Below, piece after piece: positions 49,866 through 61,231 of a DNA stretch of 64,000 bases (positions are counted from its first letter, which is position 1; each line of letters opens with the position of its first letter). Source of the stretch: Wurfbainia villosa (taxonomy: Eukaryota > Streptophyta > Magnoliopsida > Zingiberales > Zingiberaceae). The position numbers and the translations under genes are program-made. The stretch lies in NCBI GenBank assembly GCA_025175895.1, contig CM046001.1, forward strand, positions 52,823,719 through 52,887,718, given 5' to 3'. The notes beneath the pieces are model-generated. The model searched no databases, was not told the DNA's origin, and worked only from the letters and a program-made list of their open reading frames with translations.

Positions 49866-50101
49866 AGACAAAAACGACATGAAAACGGGAGTGGCAAAGG
49901 CTACCACGGTCGTGCTAGGGCCTAGCACGGGCATGCCACTCATTCAGAGACGAAACAGAGCTCATAGAATTTAACAGGTTCAAGCTAGGGCTTAGCACAA
50001 CCATGCCAAAATCCTGCACGGATGTGCCCGAGCCAACACGACCTAGCAGGGGTCATGGGCAGAGCTCGGCACAGCCTGGGCATGTCGATTGGCATGACCA
50101 T
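49866..50101 (+). repeat. GC-rich repeat with 'cacgg..tgcta' phrases
   Basis: Phrases such as AGGGCCTAGCACGGGCATGC and AGGGCTTAGCACAACCATGC recur in about 200 bp just before the Gypsy LTR. It is probably the end of another LTR element; I cannot say which. Confidence 0.4.
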
Positions 50102-53100
50102 TGTAAAATACCACAGAAAAAAAAATTATATTCCTCGTTAGTTGATAAATTATCTTGAGGAATTTTTCAGGAATTTTTAGAAATTTTTCTGGATTTAAAT
50201 GGAGGTTCTATGGATATTTCGTGGGGATAAAGCGAACAGGCTTTTGTAAAGCCTGTTTATATTGAGGAATTAAAAAGGAGTTAACTGACGCATTTATTTC
50301 CGCCGATCCTTTTTCCGTTTCTCGTCGATTCTTTTTCCCCCAACTCTTCTTCTTCCTTTCTCGATCGCGCGTCGATTTCTTTCTCTCTCCTCGGCTCAGC
50401 TCCATTGCCGTACAAGACTCCACGATCTCGCCCTACATTACTTTGAGCCAAGTGATCTCAGTCCTGTCTTAGTCGAGGGCTGGTAGATCTCCACCCGATC
50501 TTCTTCTCCGCGATGCAGCCGATCGCCTCCCCTTCATCTCCAAAGTGACAGGGGCCGAACTCTCCTTCTCTCGGTGGAAGGTTTGGTTGGAGGGCAGACC
50601 GATTCCCCTTCCTCGGGCTCTCGACGACACCTTTGCGTGAGCCGATCGACGGCGTGATCTCCGCGACAGAGCTGCCGCCACGGGTCACACGGTGGTCGTC
50701 GGAGTAAGGTTAGGGCATGTTCCTTGGTTGTTTTCAGTCGATCCTTTCCATCTCAGTGCGTTTTCTCACGCGAACAGCTCGTCCACGGTGTCACTACGGT
50801 TGGGCGTTCTGACTAGAGGTGGAGGTTTCCGGCGAATTGGGAAAATTTCGGAGGGAGAACTGGCTGGAGGGAGGAGCGTCAACTAAGCTTCAGTGGTTGT
50901 GGTACGAGTGAGTGATCTGTGGAGATAGAGACCGACGGCGGTGTCGTTCTGCCTGATTGGGAGCTGGCCTGGCCGATCGCCATTGGAAGTTAGGTAAGCG
51001 ATTGGTTCTCTTTAGATCTTGGATAAGATATGAGTCCTAGCTGTGGTTGTTCCCTCGCTGAGCATGATCCATTATTTGGCGAGTTGATTGTGAGGGGATA
51101 GTGAGCAGTTGGGTAGGTTGTTGGGGACTTAGGCTGTGGGGTTCAACATCTGGTAAGGAAGAGAAACTTTCTTTGTTTTGTTCTATGAATTTCTTACAGT
51201 AAAGATGACATGTGGTGATGACTGTATAGTGGGCAATGGTTTCCGGTGAACAGGGGTAGCGGGAATAATTGCCGATTTTGTGGAGTTGTTGTCGGTGAGG
51301 AATTAATTGCCGGTGGAGCTTAAATTGTTGGTAAGCACGATCCCCCTCCATTTTTAATTGTGTTCTGTCAGTTCAGTGCAATCTGTTGGATTGGGGTTCT
51401 TAATATCGAATTACTGCTGGGTGATTGTTTATGGCTAAAAATCGAGCTGTAACTGGGTTATGGGGGTTGTGAGAAGCTCAATCTATTTTGGGCAGTGGTT
51501 TCTTGTCGGTGAACAGGGGGTTATGAGTATTCTGTGAATGGCCTGGTAGTGGAAAATGGCCAGTTGTGAAGGGTGATGCTGTTCTAGGCGAGGGAAAGGC
51601 AGTGTCGTGAGGTAGGTTGTTGGGTTCATCTCAGTTCACAGCTACAATGAGAGTTGATCTATTCCAGTTCACCATAGCAAATGAGCTTGAGTTGACCTTG
51701 TTCACCAACGTAATTGAGCGTTCTGGTGGGTAGCGAGTATCTCTGATTTTGTGTTCTTTGTTGGTGTGGATAACGTAGTAGCTAATCGTATTATTGTTGT
51801 ATGTTTTCACTGAATGATAATTGATGATATTCGCAGGATGTGGATACGAGACGAGTCCGCGGCCGTGAGGAGTTTATTACTACGAGCATTTACAGCAGGT
51901 AGGTAATTTTCTACCGGTCGGGTAGATGTAATGATTTCCAGATTTAGACATAGATATGAACATGTTAGATGTTCATATTACCTTGACCATGCTCTGTTTA
52001 TCGTATGCTTGAACTTATCGTTGATATATATGTGTGCTCGATTATTGATAACACATATTCCCTAGTATGATCTAGAAGTTACAGATGTGATGTAAGTAGG
52101 TTTAACTGTTTAGTAGGGTGTAGATGTTAGAGTACGGAGGATGACCTAAATTGTAAATTTGGCAAAAAGGTCCTCTGTGGATAAGTATGACCCTAAATGT
52201 AGGACTCATTTCATACCTATATGTTGCACCTTTATTGTAGTATGGAGATGGTCCTAGCTTGTCATGATCGAGATGAGTATGACTCTCACAGGATAGAAGT
52301 GTCTTGATCAATTGGGTGTGACTCTCTGTTGAACAGAGAGTCTATGGTAGATGTCTGTATGTGAGACAGTACCCTCATGTCATTGCATGCATACTGACGA
52401 CATCGTCTCCCCTTGGGGTTGAGAGAGAGTCGTCAGTCATCTTGCCTCCCAGGTTACTTCCAGAGGAGTAACTGGTGTGAGAGCATAGCATTTGTTGTTC
52501 CGCACTCTACCATTATTGACGATGGTTGTTGGAGTTGCGTGCAGTTATCCTGGGTGCGTGGCACTCGACCACTCATTGGTAGTGTCGATCCGGAGTAGCC
52601 GGCGGGGACCCGTTGCGTAGCGAGCTCTTTACGCTCACATGCTACTTGATCATCACGCCCACTCGGCCACTCTATAGCGTGGTTGGTGTGAGTTGGGACG
52701 ATTGTCATGTCGTGCCACCTAGGCCATCGGGGTCATGGTAGCGAGTAGGGTGAGCAGCATGACCATGCATCTTCTTGCGTATCATCTGATGTTTTGCATA
52801 TGGTTATATATATATACATACACCTTGTATATATATATATATATATATGGATGATGGTGATTAGTATACATACGAATCTGATCTATATGTATACTCACTT
52901 TGATGATGCATTTGTATATACTATGCTTGTTGCATTTGTTTGTACATATTCATACATGATACTGCATTTCCTGTATGGTAGTAGACTGGTACTTGTATAC
53001 CTGTTGGTTATTCACAGTGATACCCTTGGATCATATTCAGGATATTGTGTGAGTTAGTGTTATTCTTTTATACCCTATGATGTGTATATATGCCCAGGTT

Positions 53101-53702
53101 GGATCAGGATAGAGTAGCTGACGGTCAGGTATGTCAGCATCGTTGTTGTTCAGTTTATTTAGTGTATGCATGCATATATACCTTTTATGCTGATGTATAC
53201 CCGTTGTTCTAGTAGATTTAGACTGTTGAATGACATGTAATATTGATATATATATTTACATGTTTTCTCTGATTACCTGCTGAGTTTTACTCACCACCTC
53301 CGACCCTGGGTTTTTCTGTCGCCAGTGTAACAGTAAGCGCCTTGTGATTTACTTGGAGTCGCTGACCGATCCATCCCATCTCCGTTTTCCGTGTCTCCCG
53401 AGGAGTTCATTTTTGGTTATGTCTTGGACCTTGATATGTATGGATTTGTTATTATTATGGATTTGGCGTGATGTCGTTGTTTTATTTACGGTTTTTGACT
53501 GTGGACTTGTCAGGTGGTGTACACCTGTATATTTTTGTTATGTATGTTGTGGGTATGCGCTCTTATTTCCGCTGCTGTTATTTGTTATATATATTGTTGT
53601 TGTTGTGGGCCTACGAGCCTTGTATTAACCCGAAATGTTGCCACGTACAGGGTAGATGCCGTCCGTTTGATTTTCGGCTCGGCATGCTCTCGGGGCATGA
53701 CA
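50102..53702 (+). repeat. 5' LTR of the Gypsy element, 3.6 kb
   Basis: Starts TGTAAAATACC and ends GGGCATGACA, 7 bp before the primer-binding site. GC-rich 50300-51000 is followed by AT-rich DNA with a run of TA dinucleotides at about 52828-52848. Short ORFs here are chance; none resembles a protein. The last third is related to 4513-6900. Confidence 0.62.
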
Positions 53703-53709
53703 ACTTTAG

Positions 53710-53723
53710 TGGTATCAGAGCCC
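53710..53723 (+). other. Primer-binding site of the Gypsy element
   Basis: TGGTATCAGAGCCC, exact complement of the 3' end of plant initiator tRNA-Met. Confidence 0.9.
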
Positions 53724-53939
53724 AAGGTTCTGCGATGCCATACAATGTTGTTTTGTGTCGAGTCTTGGATTCTCGGGAGTCGATTTATTCGGTTTTGGTT
53801 TTCTGAGATGAGATGGACAACGACCTGAGCTCCAAGCAGCATGAGGTAAGAATTCCTGAAAAAACTTATGGTTTAGTAGATATTTATCTAAACTTAATCA
53901 GTAGGTGTATACAATAGAGTTATGACACCTGTGTAGACT
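53724..53939 (+). other. Gypsy internal leader
   Basis: Contains ATGGACAACGACCTGAGCTC at 53812, a possible gag start, but the frame closes within about 30 codons. No domain seen. Confidence 0.4.
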
Positions 53940-54072
53940 TATAGTAGGGGTCATCCACCGAGGCGACCAACCGGAGTGACCTTTAGGGTTTATACTCCCG
54001 GTTATGTTGGCTATGCATTTAGATGCTTACACCAGGGAATAACCTGTAGTGTGTTGGTTATTATTCGTAACC
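53940..54072 (+). repeat. 133-bp direct repeat, left copy
   Basis: Starts TATAGTAGGGGTC and ends TTATTCGTAACC at the Copia C border. 131 of 133 bases match 63455-63587. Confidence 0.95.
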
Positions 54073-55461
54073 TGTTAGTAATACATGAGAGATGTCCTAA
54101 GGCAATCGCCTTATGTATGAACCATTTATATGATAAATGAAGATTCACTATTTGAGTATACATATTTTATGTATTTGATTGGATCTTAAACTCATTTACT
54201 GAATGTCCACGATACGATTCACAGCATGAGAGAATTTGTGATTAGATCACAACTAGTGAGTATCTCTACATGTGTAATTGTGATGTATCGGAATTATCCC
54301 TAGTCGATGAATTGATGGATTTGGACACCATCAATTCTGTCGAGACTAGCACGAGGTATACTCCTTGGTGTATCCAAGCAGCTGATTCTCACTAGCTGGA
54401 GACATTGTGATGTCCGGAGTTAATCGTGGATGCTAGTTATGGTAACTAATTCATTGGAATGACCAGCCGTAAGACTTCATATGGTTCTCTGCATATATAG
54501 ATATGTCAATGAAGTTCTTACTGTAGCTTAAGTGCAATGTTCCTTTGACTTGCGGTATTCAAGTCATCTTGATCATGGAGACTTATGCTTTGACATCTTA
54601 AGCAAACATCTCCAAGGAGATGTGGACTCGGGATGATTGGGTATAAGTCAAAGTAATCGAAGGTGTTTGAATAGCCTATAAAGGATTCACCACTCCTTGC
54701 GAGGAGATGTATACCCATGGCCTCTCATCGGATTGTTACTAAAGTCTTTGGCCAAAGCATTACATGTTTAGAGTAAAGTACTCTTCGATACATGTGGAGT
54801 AACTAGAATCTGTAGGACGAGGAAATGATACTTGGGCTAGGTGTGACGTAGTCAGCCTAGTGGGGACTGACACTATAGACCATGTCCTGAACCAAGTGGG
54901 TATAAGATGAGTGAAGAGAATGGGGCACAAATTATTCGAGCTGCTGAAGGGTTTCAGAAATAGTTCTGGATCAACCGTTGATTTTTTTGGTTAATTGGGG
55001 ATCATGATGTACTACTAGGTGCCACTCATGATCGTTCTATAATTAATGGTTAATTATAGACGGCCAACATAAATCGAGAACCTATTTGGTCACACGCACA
55101 ACGAGCGTAATCCGAAGGATTTAAAACGAGCTTGAGAATGGGATTCTCAGACCGAGAGAAACTATGTTTGGTTGGACCAAACATGGAGCGAGCATGAAAT
55201 CGTTTCAGTCGCAATGGAAGCGTGGATGAGCCGTGTCTTATGAATACATAATGGATGGACCAAAATGATTTGGTTCTAATCCAATGGAGGAGAATAAACC
55301 AAAGGGTTTGGTTTATTTTAAACGAATGAACCAAAAGTTGGTTCGGTTCGTTTTAACTTAAAATAAACCATCATGGTTTGGTTTATTTTAACTTATCTTA
55401 ATGGAGCGGGTTAACGGGCCTAATGGTTATGATCCAATAACCATTAAGAGAATTAGTTCTC

Positions 55462-55469
55462 TATAAAAG
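55462..55469 (+). promoter_or_regulatory. TATA box of the Copia LTR promoter
   Basis: TATAAAAG in a conserved block, AGTTCTCTATAAAAGAGG. It is followed about 25-35 bp on by a GGATAATTAAGCCC stretch and the telobox-like AAACCCTAG. The equivalents are at 25928, 32846, 62623 and (minus) 3184. It sets the likely transcript start and the U3/R border near 55495. Confidence 0.75.
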
Positions 55470-55713
55470 AGGACTTAAGGGATAATTAAGCCCTAATCCA
55501 AAACCCTAGCAAAGGTTGTCGCCCACCTCTCCTTGGAGACTCTCGGCGCCAACCCTAGCTTGCCGCCCAGCCCTTGTGCCGCCGTCCAACTCCTTGCCAG
55601 CGTTCAAGCTTCAGCCGGTGATCCTCCGACGACCCTCTGGTGATCTTCCTAGGCTTCGGTGAAAAGGTGAGCACTTGGCTTCATTTGTTGGCCGGCGCCT
55701 ATCTCCTCCACCA

Positions 55714-55739
55714 AAGTTGTCCAGTTTTCTGGACAGCTT
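55714..55739 (+). other. Conserved LTR hairpin (11-bp stem, TTTT loop)
   Basis: AAGYTGTCCAG-TTTT-CTGGACAGCTT. Equivalents at 62875-62900, 26147-26172, 33092-33117 and 2943-2918 (minus) are perfect; here one position would be a G-U pair in RNA. It lies about 250 bp downstream of the TATA box, so in the transcribed leader. Confidence 0.88.
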
Positions 55740-56281
55740 GTTCTCCTCTCGTTGGAGCGTCGTTTGGACGACGGTTAGAGCTCCGACAGCGGCTAACTTA
55801 TCGGGGATTCGATCTCCGGTAATCCTCTGAGGTGGAGGACGAAGGATTCGTCAATCGGTTGACGAATACCTCTCCGGAGAAGCGAGTTTTGAGGACTCGT
55901 CTTAGAATCCGAATTTGGATTCGGATCGTGATCATCTCTCGATCACGTCGTCTTCAACACGAGGCTAGTAACCCGTACGAAGACGAAGCTCGTGGCTTAG
56001 CGAAGTCATCCCGAGGATACTCATCGTGGATACGGATAAAGACGATTCTAGCGATGATCGTTCTGGTTGATGTCATTCCCGCTACACGTGATACGAAAGG
56101 TATAACGTAGTTAAATTTCCTTTTATTGCAAATTTAAATTTACGGTTATGTCTACACTTGTTGTAATATGCATGTGTGTGTTATAATAAATGTAGATTTA
56201 TTATTTTTATTGCTTCCGCTGTGTTCATGTTTATGAAACGTGATCGAACACACACACGCCGCGGTGCCGAAAACCCAACAG

Positions 56282-56295
56282 TGGTATCAGAGCCC
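56282..56295 (+). other. Primer-binding site of Copia C
   Basis: TGGTATCAGAGCCC, one base after the LTR end; initiator tRNA-Met complement. Confidence 0.92.
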
Positions 56296-56975
56296 AGGTT
56301 GTGTTTCGACATAATCGTAAAATGGTTTTGCGATAGTCATAATGTTATTTCTAGAAATTTTCTAATTTTGGAAATTTAAAAGTATTTATGGAAATTTTTC
56401 AATTTTGGAAAGTCTAGATGTATTTATGGAAATCTTCCACTTTTGGAAAGTTGGAAGTATTTATGGAAATTGATATTTTCCATAAATAAAATATTTGATT
56501 AGATTCTGGAAATTTGTTTTCTAATTTAATCATGATTTGATTTGGAGAATCAAATCTTAAAATATTTTATTTCCATAAGTAGTTTTGATGATTTAGGAAA
56601 TTGGTTTACTAAATTGATTTTCCTTAATCAATTATTTTCATAAATAAAATATGTTATTAGATTTGGAAATTTGTTTCATAATTCAATCATGATTTGATTT
56701 GGAGAATCAAATCTTAAACATATTTTATTTCCATAAATAGTTATGACAAATAAGGAAATTATGTACATGACATAATTGTATGTCATGTAATTGCATTAGA
56801 TGCATAACATTATGTCATGCGTGTCGTGACATGTAGATGTATGTCATGTATGTCATGCCATGTAGATAATAGTTATTTGCATGCAAAGAGGATGAGACAT
56901 AAAACTCTAACTCAATATTAAAGCCTACACCTTCCATTAATATGGTTAGAACCAGAGTTCTGTTTCTTGTTTGGG

Positions 56976-57392
56976 TTGTTGGACTCACTCCAAGCCCGGC
57001 TCGAACCTGAACATGTTCAAATCATTGGAATAGTTTAACTCTAATATCATAAGAGTCAGAGGTCAATCGTTAGTTTGGGTTGTTGGACTCACTCCAAGCC
57101 TGGCTAATTGGTTGAATGCGCTCTAACCATATTAAAACTATTTCGCGATTAATGGGTCGGCTCTAACTTGGAGCATCGATTTGTTGGACTCACTCCAAGG
57201 TCGATGTGAAGAGAGGTGAAGTTGGGTGCTATGCATATGATGCATATTTGTTAATGTGTTAATAACCCAATGTATGTGTAAACATTCAATTAGTTGATAG
57301 CACATTGTGATAGTTACATATACATGATATGTAATCGGTATACTTGATACCCACCATCATAGCTAAGAATGGCTTGTTGGACTCACTCCAAG
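56976..57392 (+). repeat. Four leader hairpin motifs (Copia C)
   Basis: Exact TTGTTGGACTCACTCCAAG at 56976-56994, 57080-57098, 57181-57199 and 57374-57392. The spacings are 104, 101 and 193 bp, as if the last interval were two units. Flanking words (TTTGGG before, CC/GG(C)T after) recur in the first two, suggesting a ~100-bp tandem unit. Confidence 0.95.
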
Positions 57393-57559
57393 GTTGTTCT
57401 TATCTATATTGGATATCAGCCCATTCGGAGATTGACCTACGATCTCCCGAATTGATTTCAAGGGTTTTTGAATTCGAAAAATGAATGAGATTTATAAATG
57501 TATATTGATGCATTTTAAAAATCATCTTTCTCATATATACTCGTTTTGTATTTCTAAAA

Positions 57560-58143
57560 TTGATCATGTTGTCTTTTAATTTGCGTTCCATTTTGGATTC
57601 GAATAAATTGACTGGGCCGAACTTCTTGGACTGGCTTAGAAACTTGAGAATTGTTCTCAAGGTGAAAAGCTTGCGTATGTCCTCGAAGCGCCTCTTCTTG
57701 CCCATCCTAGTGACGATGCAACTCCGGACCAATTGTTGGTCTATCAGAAACATGTGACTGATTCTGAACAAATGAGTTGCATCATGCTAGCCGCGATGGA
57801 ACCCAAGCTACGAAAGCAGCATGAGCATATGGATGCTCATTTCATAGTCCTTCATCTTTGTGAGTTGGTTGATGAGCAAGTGAGATTCGAAAGGTTCGAA
57901 GTCTCCAAGCTCCTCTTCACTTCTGAGATGCAAGAAGGTTCATCGGTGGTACTGCTCAACATGTTGAAGACTATGGAGCCTTCTGAGAAGCATGAGCAGG
58001 GGACGATGCTGTTAGTTGATTCCTCGAAGAAAGGTTCTAAGAGGAAGTCAAAGGAACAACAGAAGGGAAAGAAGAGAAGGGCTAAGAAGGTAGAACTAGC
58101 ACAAAAGGAAACTTGCCATCATTATGGCAAGGAGAGCCATTAG
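57560..58143 (+). pseudogene. Copia C gag, one frameshift
   Basis: 57560-57757 encodes the N-terminus (LDSNKLTGPNFLDW, IVLK); the frame then shifts near 57670, and 57733-58143 continues with MEPKLR, LLFTSEMQEGSS, a lysine-rich block (KGKKRRAKK) and the first half of a zinc knuckle (CHHYGKESH), closed by TAG at 58141 where the knuckle should finish. Gag would coat the element RNA. Repair of a base or two would be needed to read through, so it is inactive as written. Confidence 0.85.
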
Positions 58144-58173
58144 CGAAGAAAGTGCAAGATTTATCTTGAGTCT

Positions 58174-58446
58174 GTGAAGAAGAATAAGGCATTGGATGCC
58201 CCATCTTCTTCAGATATCTTCGTTATTGATTGTCATTCTATTTCCTCAAACACTTGGGTATTGGATACTGAGTGTGGCTCACATATATGTAATGACATAC
58301 ATGGGCTAAGGAATATAAGAAGACTCGTCAAGGGAGAGTCAAATTTACGTGTTGGGAATGGAGCAAAGGTTGCTTCACTCGCCATCGGAATGTATTTGTT
58401 GAAACTCCCTGCAGGACTTGTCTTAGAACTGGACAATTGCTTTTAA
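58174..58446 (+). pseudogene. Copia C protease
   Basis: WVLDTECGSHIC carries the aspartic-protease site, but with Glu where Gly is invariant (D-T-G in active enzymes). Residues to ELDNCF follow the family and a TAA at 58444 ends the frame. The protease would process gag-pol. Confidence 0.85.
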
Positions 58447-58543
58447 GTTCCTTCGATGATAAAGAACATCTTTTCTATTTCTTGTTTAAATAGAAATGGA
58501 TACCATTTGACTTTTAGTAACAATTGTTGTTACATAACTTTGA

Positions 58544-59851
58544 ATGGAGTTCTTTATGGACCGAACTTTAAGCAATGGTATTTATACGCTGGACGATCCA
58601 AAGGACGTTTTCAATATCGAAGCGAGCAACAAGCGTGCTCGAAAGGATAATCAATCAGACTCCTATATGTGGCATTGTCGTCTTGGCCATGTAAGCAAGA
58701 AACGCATGTCCGAATTACACCGATGTGGAATTCTAGAATCGTTTGAATTAGATTCATACGATATATGCGAATCATGCTTAAAAGGCAAGATGACTAAGTT
58801 ACCTTTTACAGGAAAAGGTGAACGATTGGGAGAGTTACTAGGTCTAATACATACTGATGTATATGGACCTATGTCAACTCAAGCTTTAGGAGGCTATAGC
58901 TACTTCATTACCTTTACCGATGATCACTCACGGTTTGGGTATGTGTTCTTGATGAAACACAAGTCTGAAGCCTTTGAAAGGTTCAAAGAATTCAGAAATG
59001 AAGTAGAGAAACAACATGACAAGAGTATTAAAATACTTCGATCGGATCGAGGTGGTGAATACTTGAGTCAGGAGTTTCTTGATTATCTAAGAGACAATGA
59101 TATATTGTCTCAATGGACTCCGCCATATACACCACAGCATAATGGTGTATCTGAGAGGCATAACCGGACCTTGTTGGACATGGTCAGGTCAATGATGAAT
59201 CATGCGACTCTTCCCAAGTCCTTTTGGAGCTATGCACTTCAGACAGCTGTTTACTTGTTAAACAGAATGCCTACCAAGGTAGTCTCAACTACTCCATATG
59301 AGATATGGAATGGTAAGAAACCTCATGTATCTTACTTGAAGATATGGGGTTGTCCTGCTTATGTGAAGCGGACTGTATCAGACAAATTGGATGCTAAGTC
59401 TGATAAATGTCTATTTGTTGGATACCCTAAGGAAACAAGGGGTTACCAATTCTATCATCCTGTGGAACAAAAGGTGTTTGTTTCAAGGCATGCTGTGTTT
59501 CTAGAGAAAGAGTTTCTCTTGCAAGAAAACAGTGGGAGTGTCATCGAGCTTGAGAAGGCTCGAGAGACTCAAATAGACATTAATGAGATAACTGGTGAAG
59601 CACAACAGCCGACAACTCATAGTGATGAGCAATCGACTGGACCTATTGTAACACCACATCTTCGTAGATCTGGTAGAACACGCAATATTCCTGAGAGATA
59701 TGGATTTCTCGTAAGTGAATCGAACGACGTGTTACTCATTGATGATGAGGAGCCTACCAGTTATGAAGAAGTGCTGACAAGTTCAGAAAGGGATAAATGG
59801 CTTGGTGCCATGAAGTCGGAAATGGATTCCATGTATGAAAACCAAATTTGA
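58544..59851 (+). pseudogene. Copia C GAG-pre-integrase and integrase (435 codons open)
   Basis: The longest intact pol segment. HHCC-like zinc region WHCRLGHVSKKRM...CESCLKGKM (about residues 43-83), then the catalytic core with Asp in IHTDVYGP, Asp in RSDRGGEYLS and Glu in HNGVSERHNRTLL, all three present. The Copia C-terminal part follows (PYEIWNGKKP, LKIWGCPAYVK, CLFVGYPKETRGY, VFVSRHAVFLEKEFLL) up to the RT linker (RRSGRTRNIPERYGF, RDKWLGAMKSEM). The enzyme would join element cDNA to chromosomal DNA. The frame is lost at about 59848 by a small deletion relative to copy B. Confidence 0.9.
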
Positions 59852-60607
59852 ACTCGTTGACCCACCAAGGCATAAAGCCTATAGGGTGCAAGTGGGTTTT
59901 CAAGAAGAAAACCGACATGGATGGTAATGTGATTACCTATAAGGCTAGATTGGTGGCGAAAGGATATCGTCAAAAGCAAGGTGTTGATTATGACGAAACC
60001 TATTCGCCTGTAGCTATGCTTAAATCCATTCGGATGCTCCTAGCCATAGCGGCTCATTATGATTATGGGATATGGCAGATGGATGTGAAAACAGCTTTCC
60101 TTAATGGAAACCTGCTCGAGGACGTGTATATGATACAGCCTGAGGGTTTCACATCGGTTGATAAAACCAAGGTATGCAAATTGCGACGATCCATTTATGG
60201 ATTGAAGCAAGCATCCAGAGTCGAATATTCGCTTTAATGAGACAATCAAAAAGTTTGATTTCTCACAAAATCCAGACGAACCTTGTGTGTACAAGAAGGT
60301 TAGTGGGAGTGCAGTCGTGTTCCTAGTATTGTATGTCGATGACATATTACTTATAGGAAACGATGTATCAATCTTACAGTCAGTTAAGGTTTGGTTATCC
60401 AAGACGTTCTCCATGAAAGACCTGGGAGAAGCAACCTACATCCTCGGGATTAAGATCTATAGAGATAGATCGAAACGGTTGCTTGGTCTTTCGCAGTCTA
60501 CATATATAGACCGAGTGCTAAAGAGGTTTAGCATGTCAGAATCCAAGAAAGGTTTCCTACCCATCAGGCATGGGGTACACCTTTCGAAGTCTATGTGTCC
60601 TACGTAA
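59848..60607 (+). pseudogene. Copia C reverse transcriptase, two frames
   Basis: 59848-60237 has GCKWVFKKKTD, YKARLVAKGYRQKQGVDYDE and WQMDVKTAFLNGNL, the latter with the first catalytic Asp. A deletion near 60232 removes the end of 'YGLKQASR..N'. 60287-60607 resumes with the catalytic YVDDILLIGND and FSMKDLGEA, GIKIYRDRS. The catalytic residues are all present. Confidence 0.88.
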
Positions 60608-60638
60608 GATGAGAGGATTTGCATGAGTAAGATTCCCT

Positions 60639-61230
60639 ATGCATCCGCACAGGATCTATCATGTATGCTATGTTATGTACGAGGCCCGATGTATCTTATG
60701 CTCGAGTGTCACGAGCAGATACTCGATCCAGAATGGATTATTGGGTGGTCATAAGACGATCCTTAAGTACTTAAGAAGAACTAAGGATGTGTTCCTAATA
60801 TATGGAGAAGGGTACATGGTGATACGTGGGTATACGGATACCTGCATGCATAAGGATGATTCCATGTCTACCTGGGTATGTATTCACCTAGAATGGAGGC
60901 GCAATAAGTTGGAAAGGTTCCAAGCTTGACACTATAGCGGATTCTCGCCACTAAGGCAGTAATACATTGCAGCTTTGAAGCAAGAAAGGAAGCGGTTTGG
61001 ATCAAAAGTTCATCTCGAACTTGATGTGGTCTCATCAATGATCCAAACATGTGCTTCACCGCTATCATCTTATCGGAGAGATCATCGAGGAACGAAATAC
61101 AAATCGAGAAAATTCCCACAAAGGAACTTAGCGGATCCTTTGACTAAGGCATTACCTCAAAATAAGTTTGAGGGTCATGTTAGAGCTTATGGTATCGATA
61201 CCGTAGCGATTGGCATTAGGCCAAGTGAGT
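60639..61230 (+). pseudogene. Copia C RNase H region
   Basis: 60639-60929 gives YLRRTKD, IYGEGYMVIRGYTD (the first RNase H Asp) with several frameshifts; 60975-61247 holds the end, with 'NLADPLTKALPQNKFEGHV', the standard Copia C-terminal block. 'ggccaagtgagt' before the LTR is a weak polypurine tract. Confidence 0.82.
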
Positions 61231-61231
61231 C

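Larger units (their letters stand above)
54073..56280 (+). repeat. 5' LTR of Copia C
   Basis: 2,208 bp, TGTTAGTAAT...CCCAACA. TATA box TATAAAAG 55462-55469, telomere-like AAACCCTAGC near 55501, splice-donor consensus AAGGTGAGC 55664-55672, hairpin 55714-55739 (one G-T pair). Confidence 0.94.

Noticed and set aside
50208..50886. Arg/Ser-rich ORFs in a GC-rich block, possible host exon
   Set aside because: The block lies inside the 3.6-kb Gypsy LTR, whose GC-rich first third is normal for such LTRs; no splice-linked partner or recognisable protein.
53344..53842. Several overlapping ORFs of 85-112 codons near the end of the Gypsy LTR
   Set aside because: All frames are open by chance in the LTR end, directly before the primer-binding site; no domain is visible.
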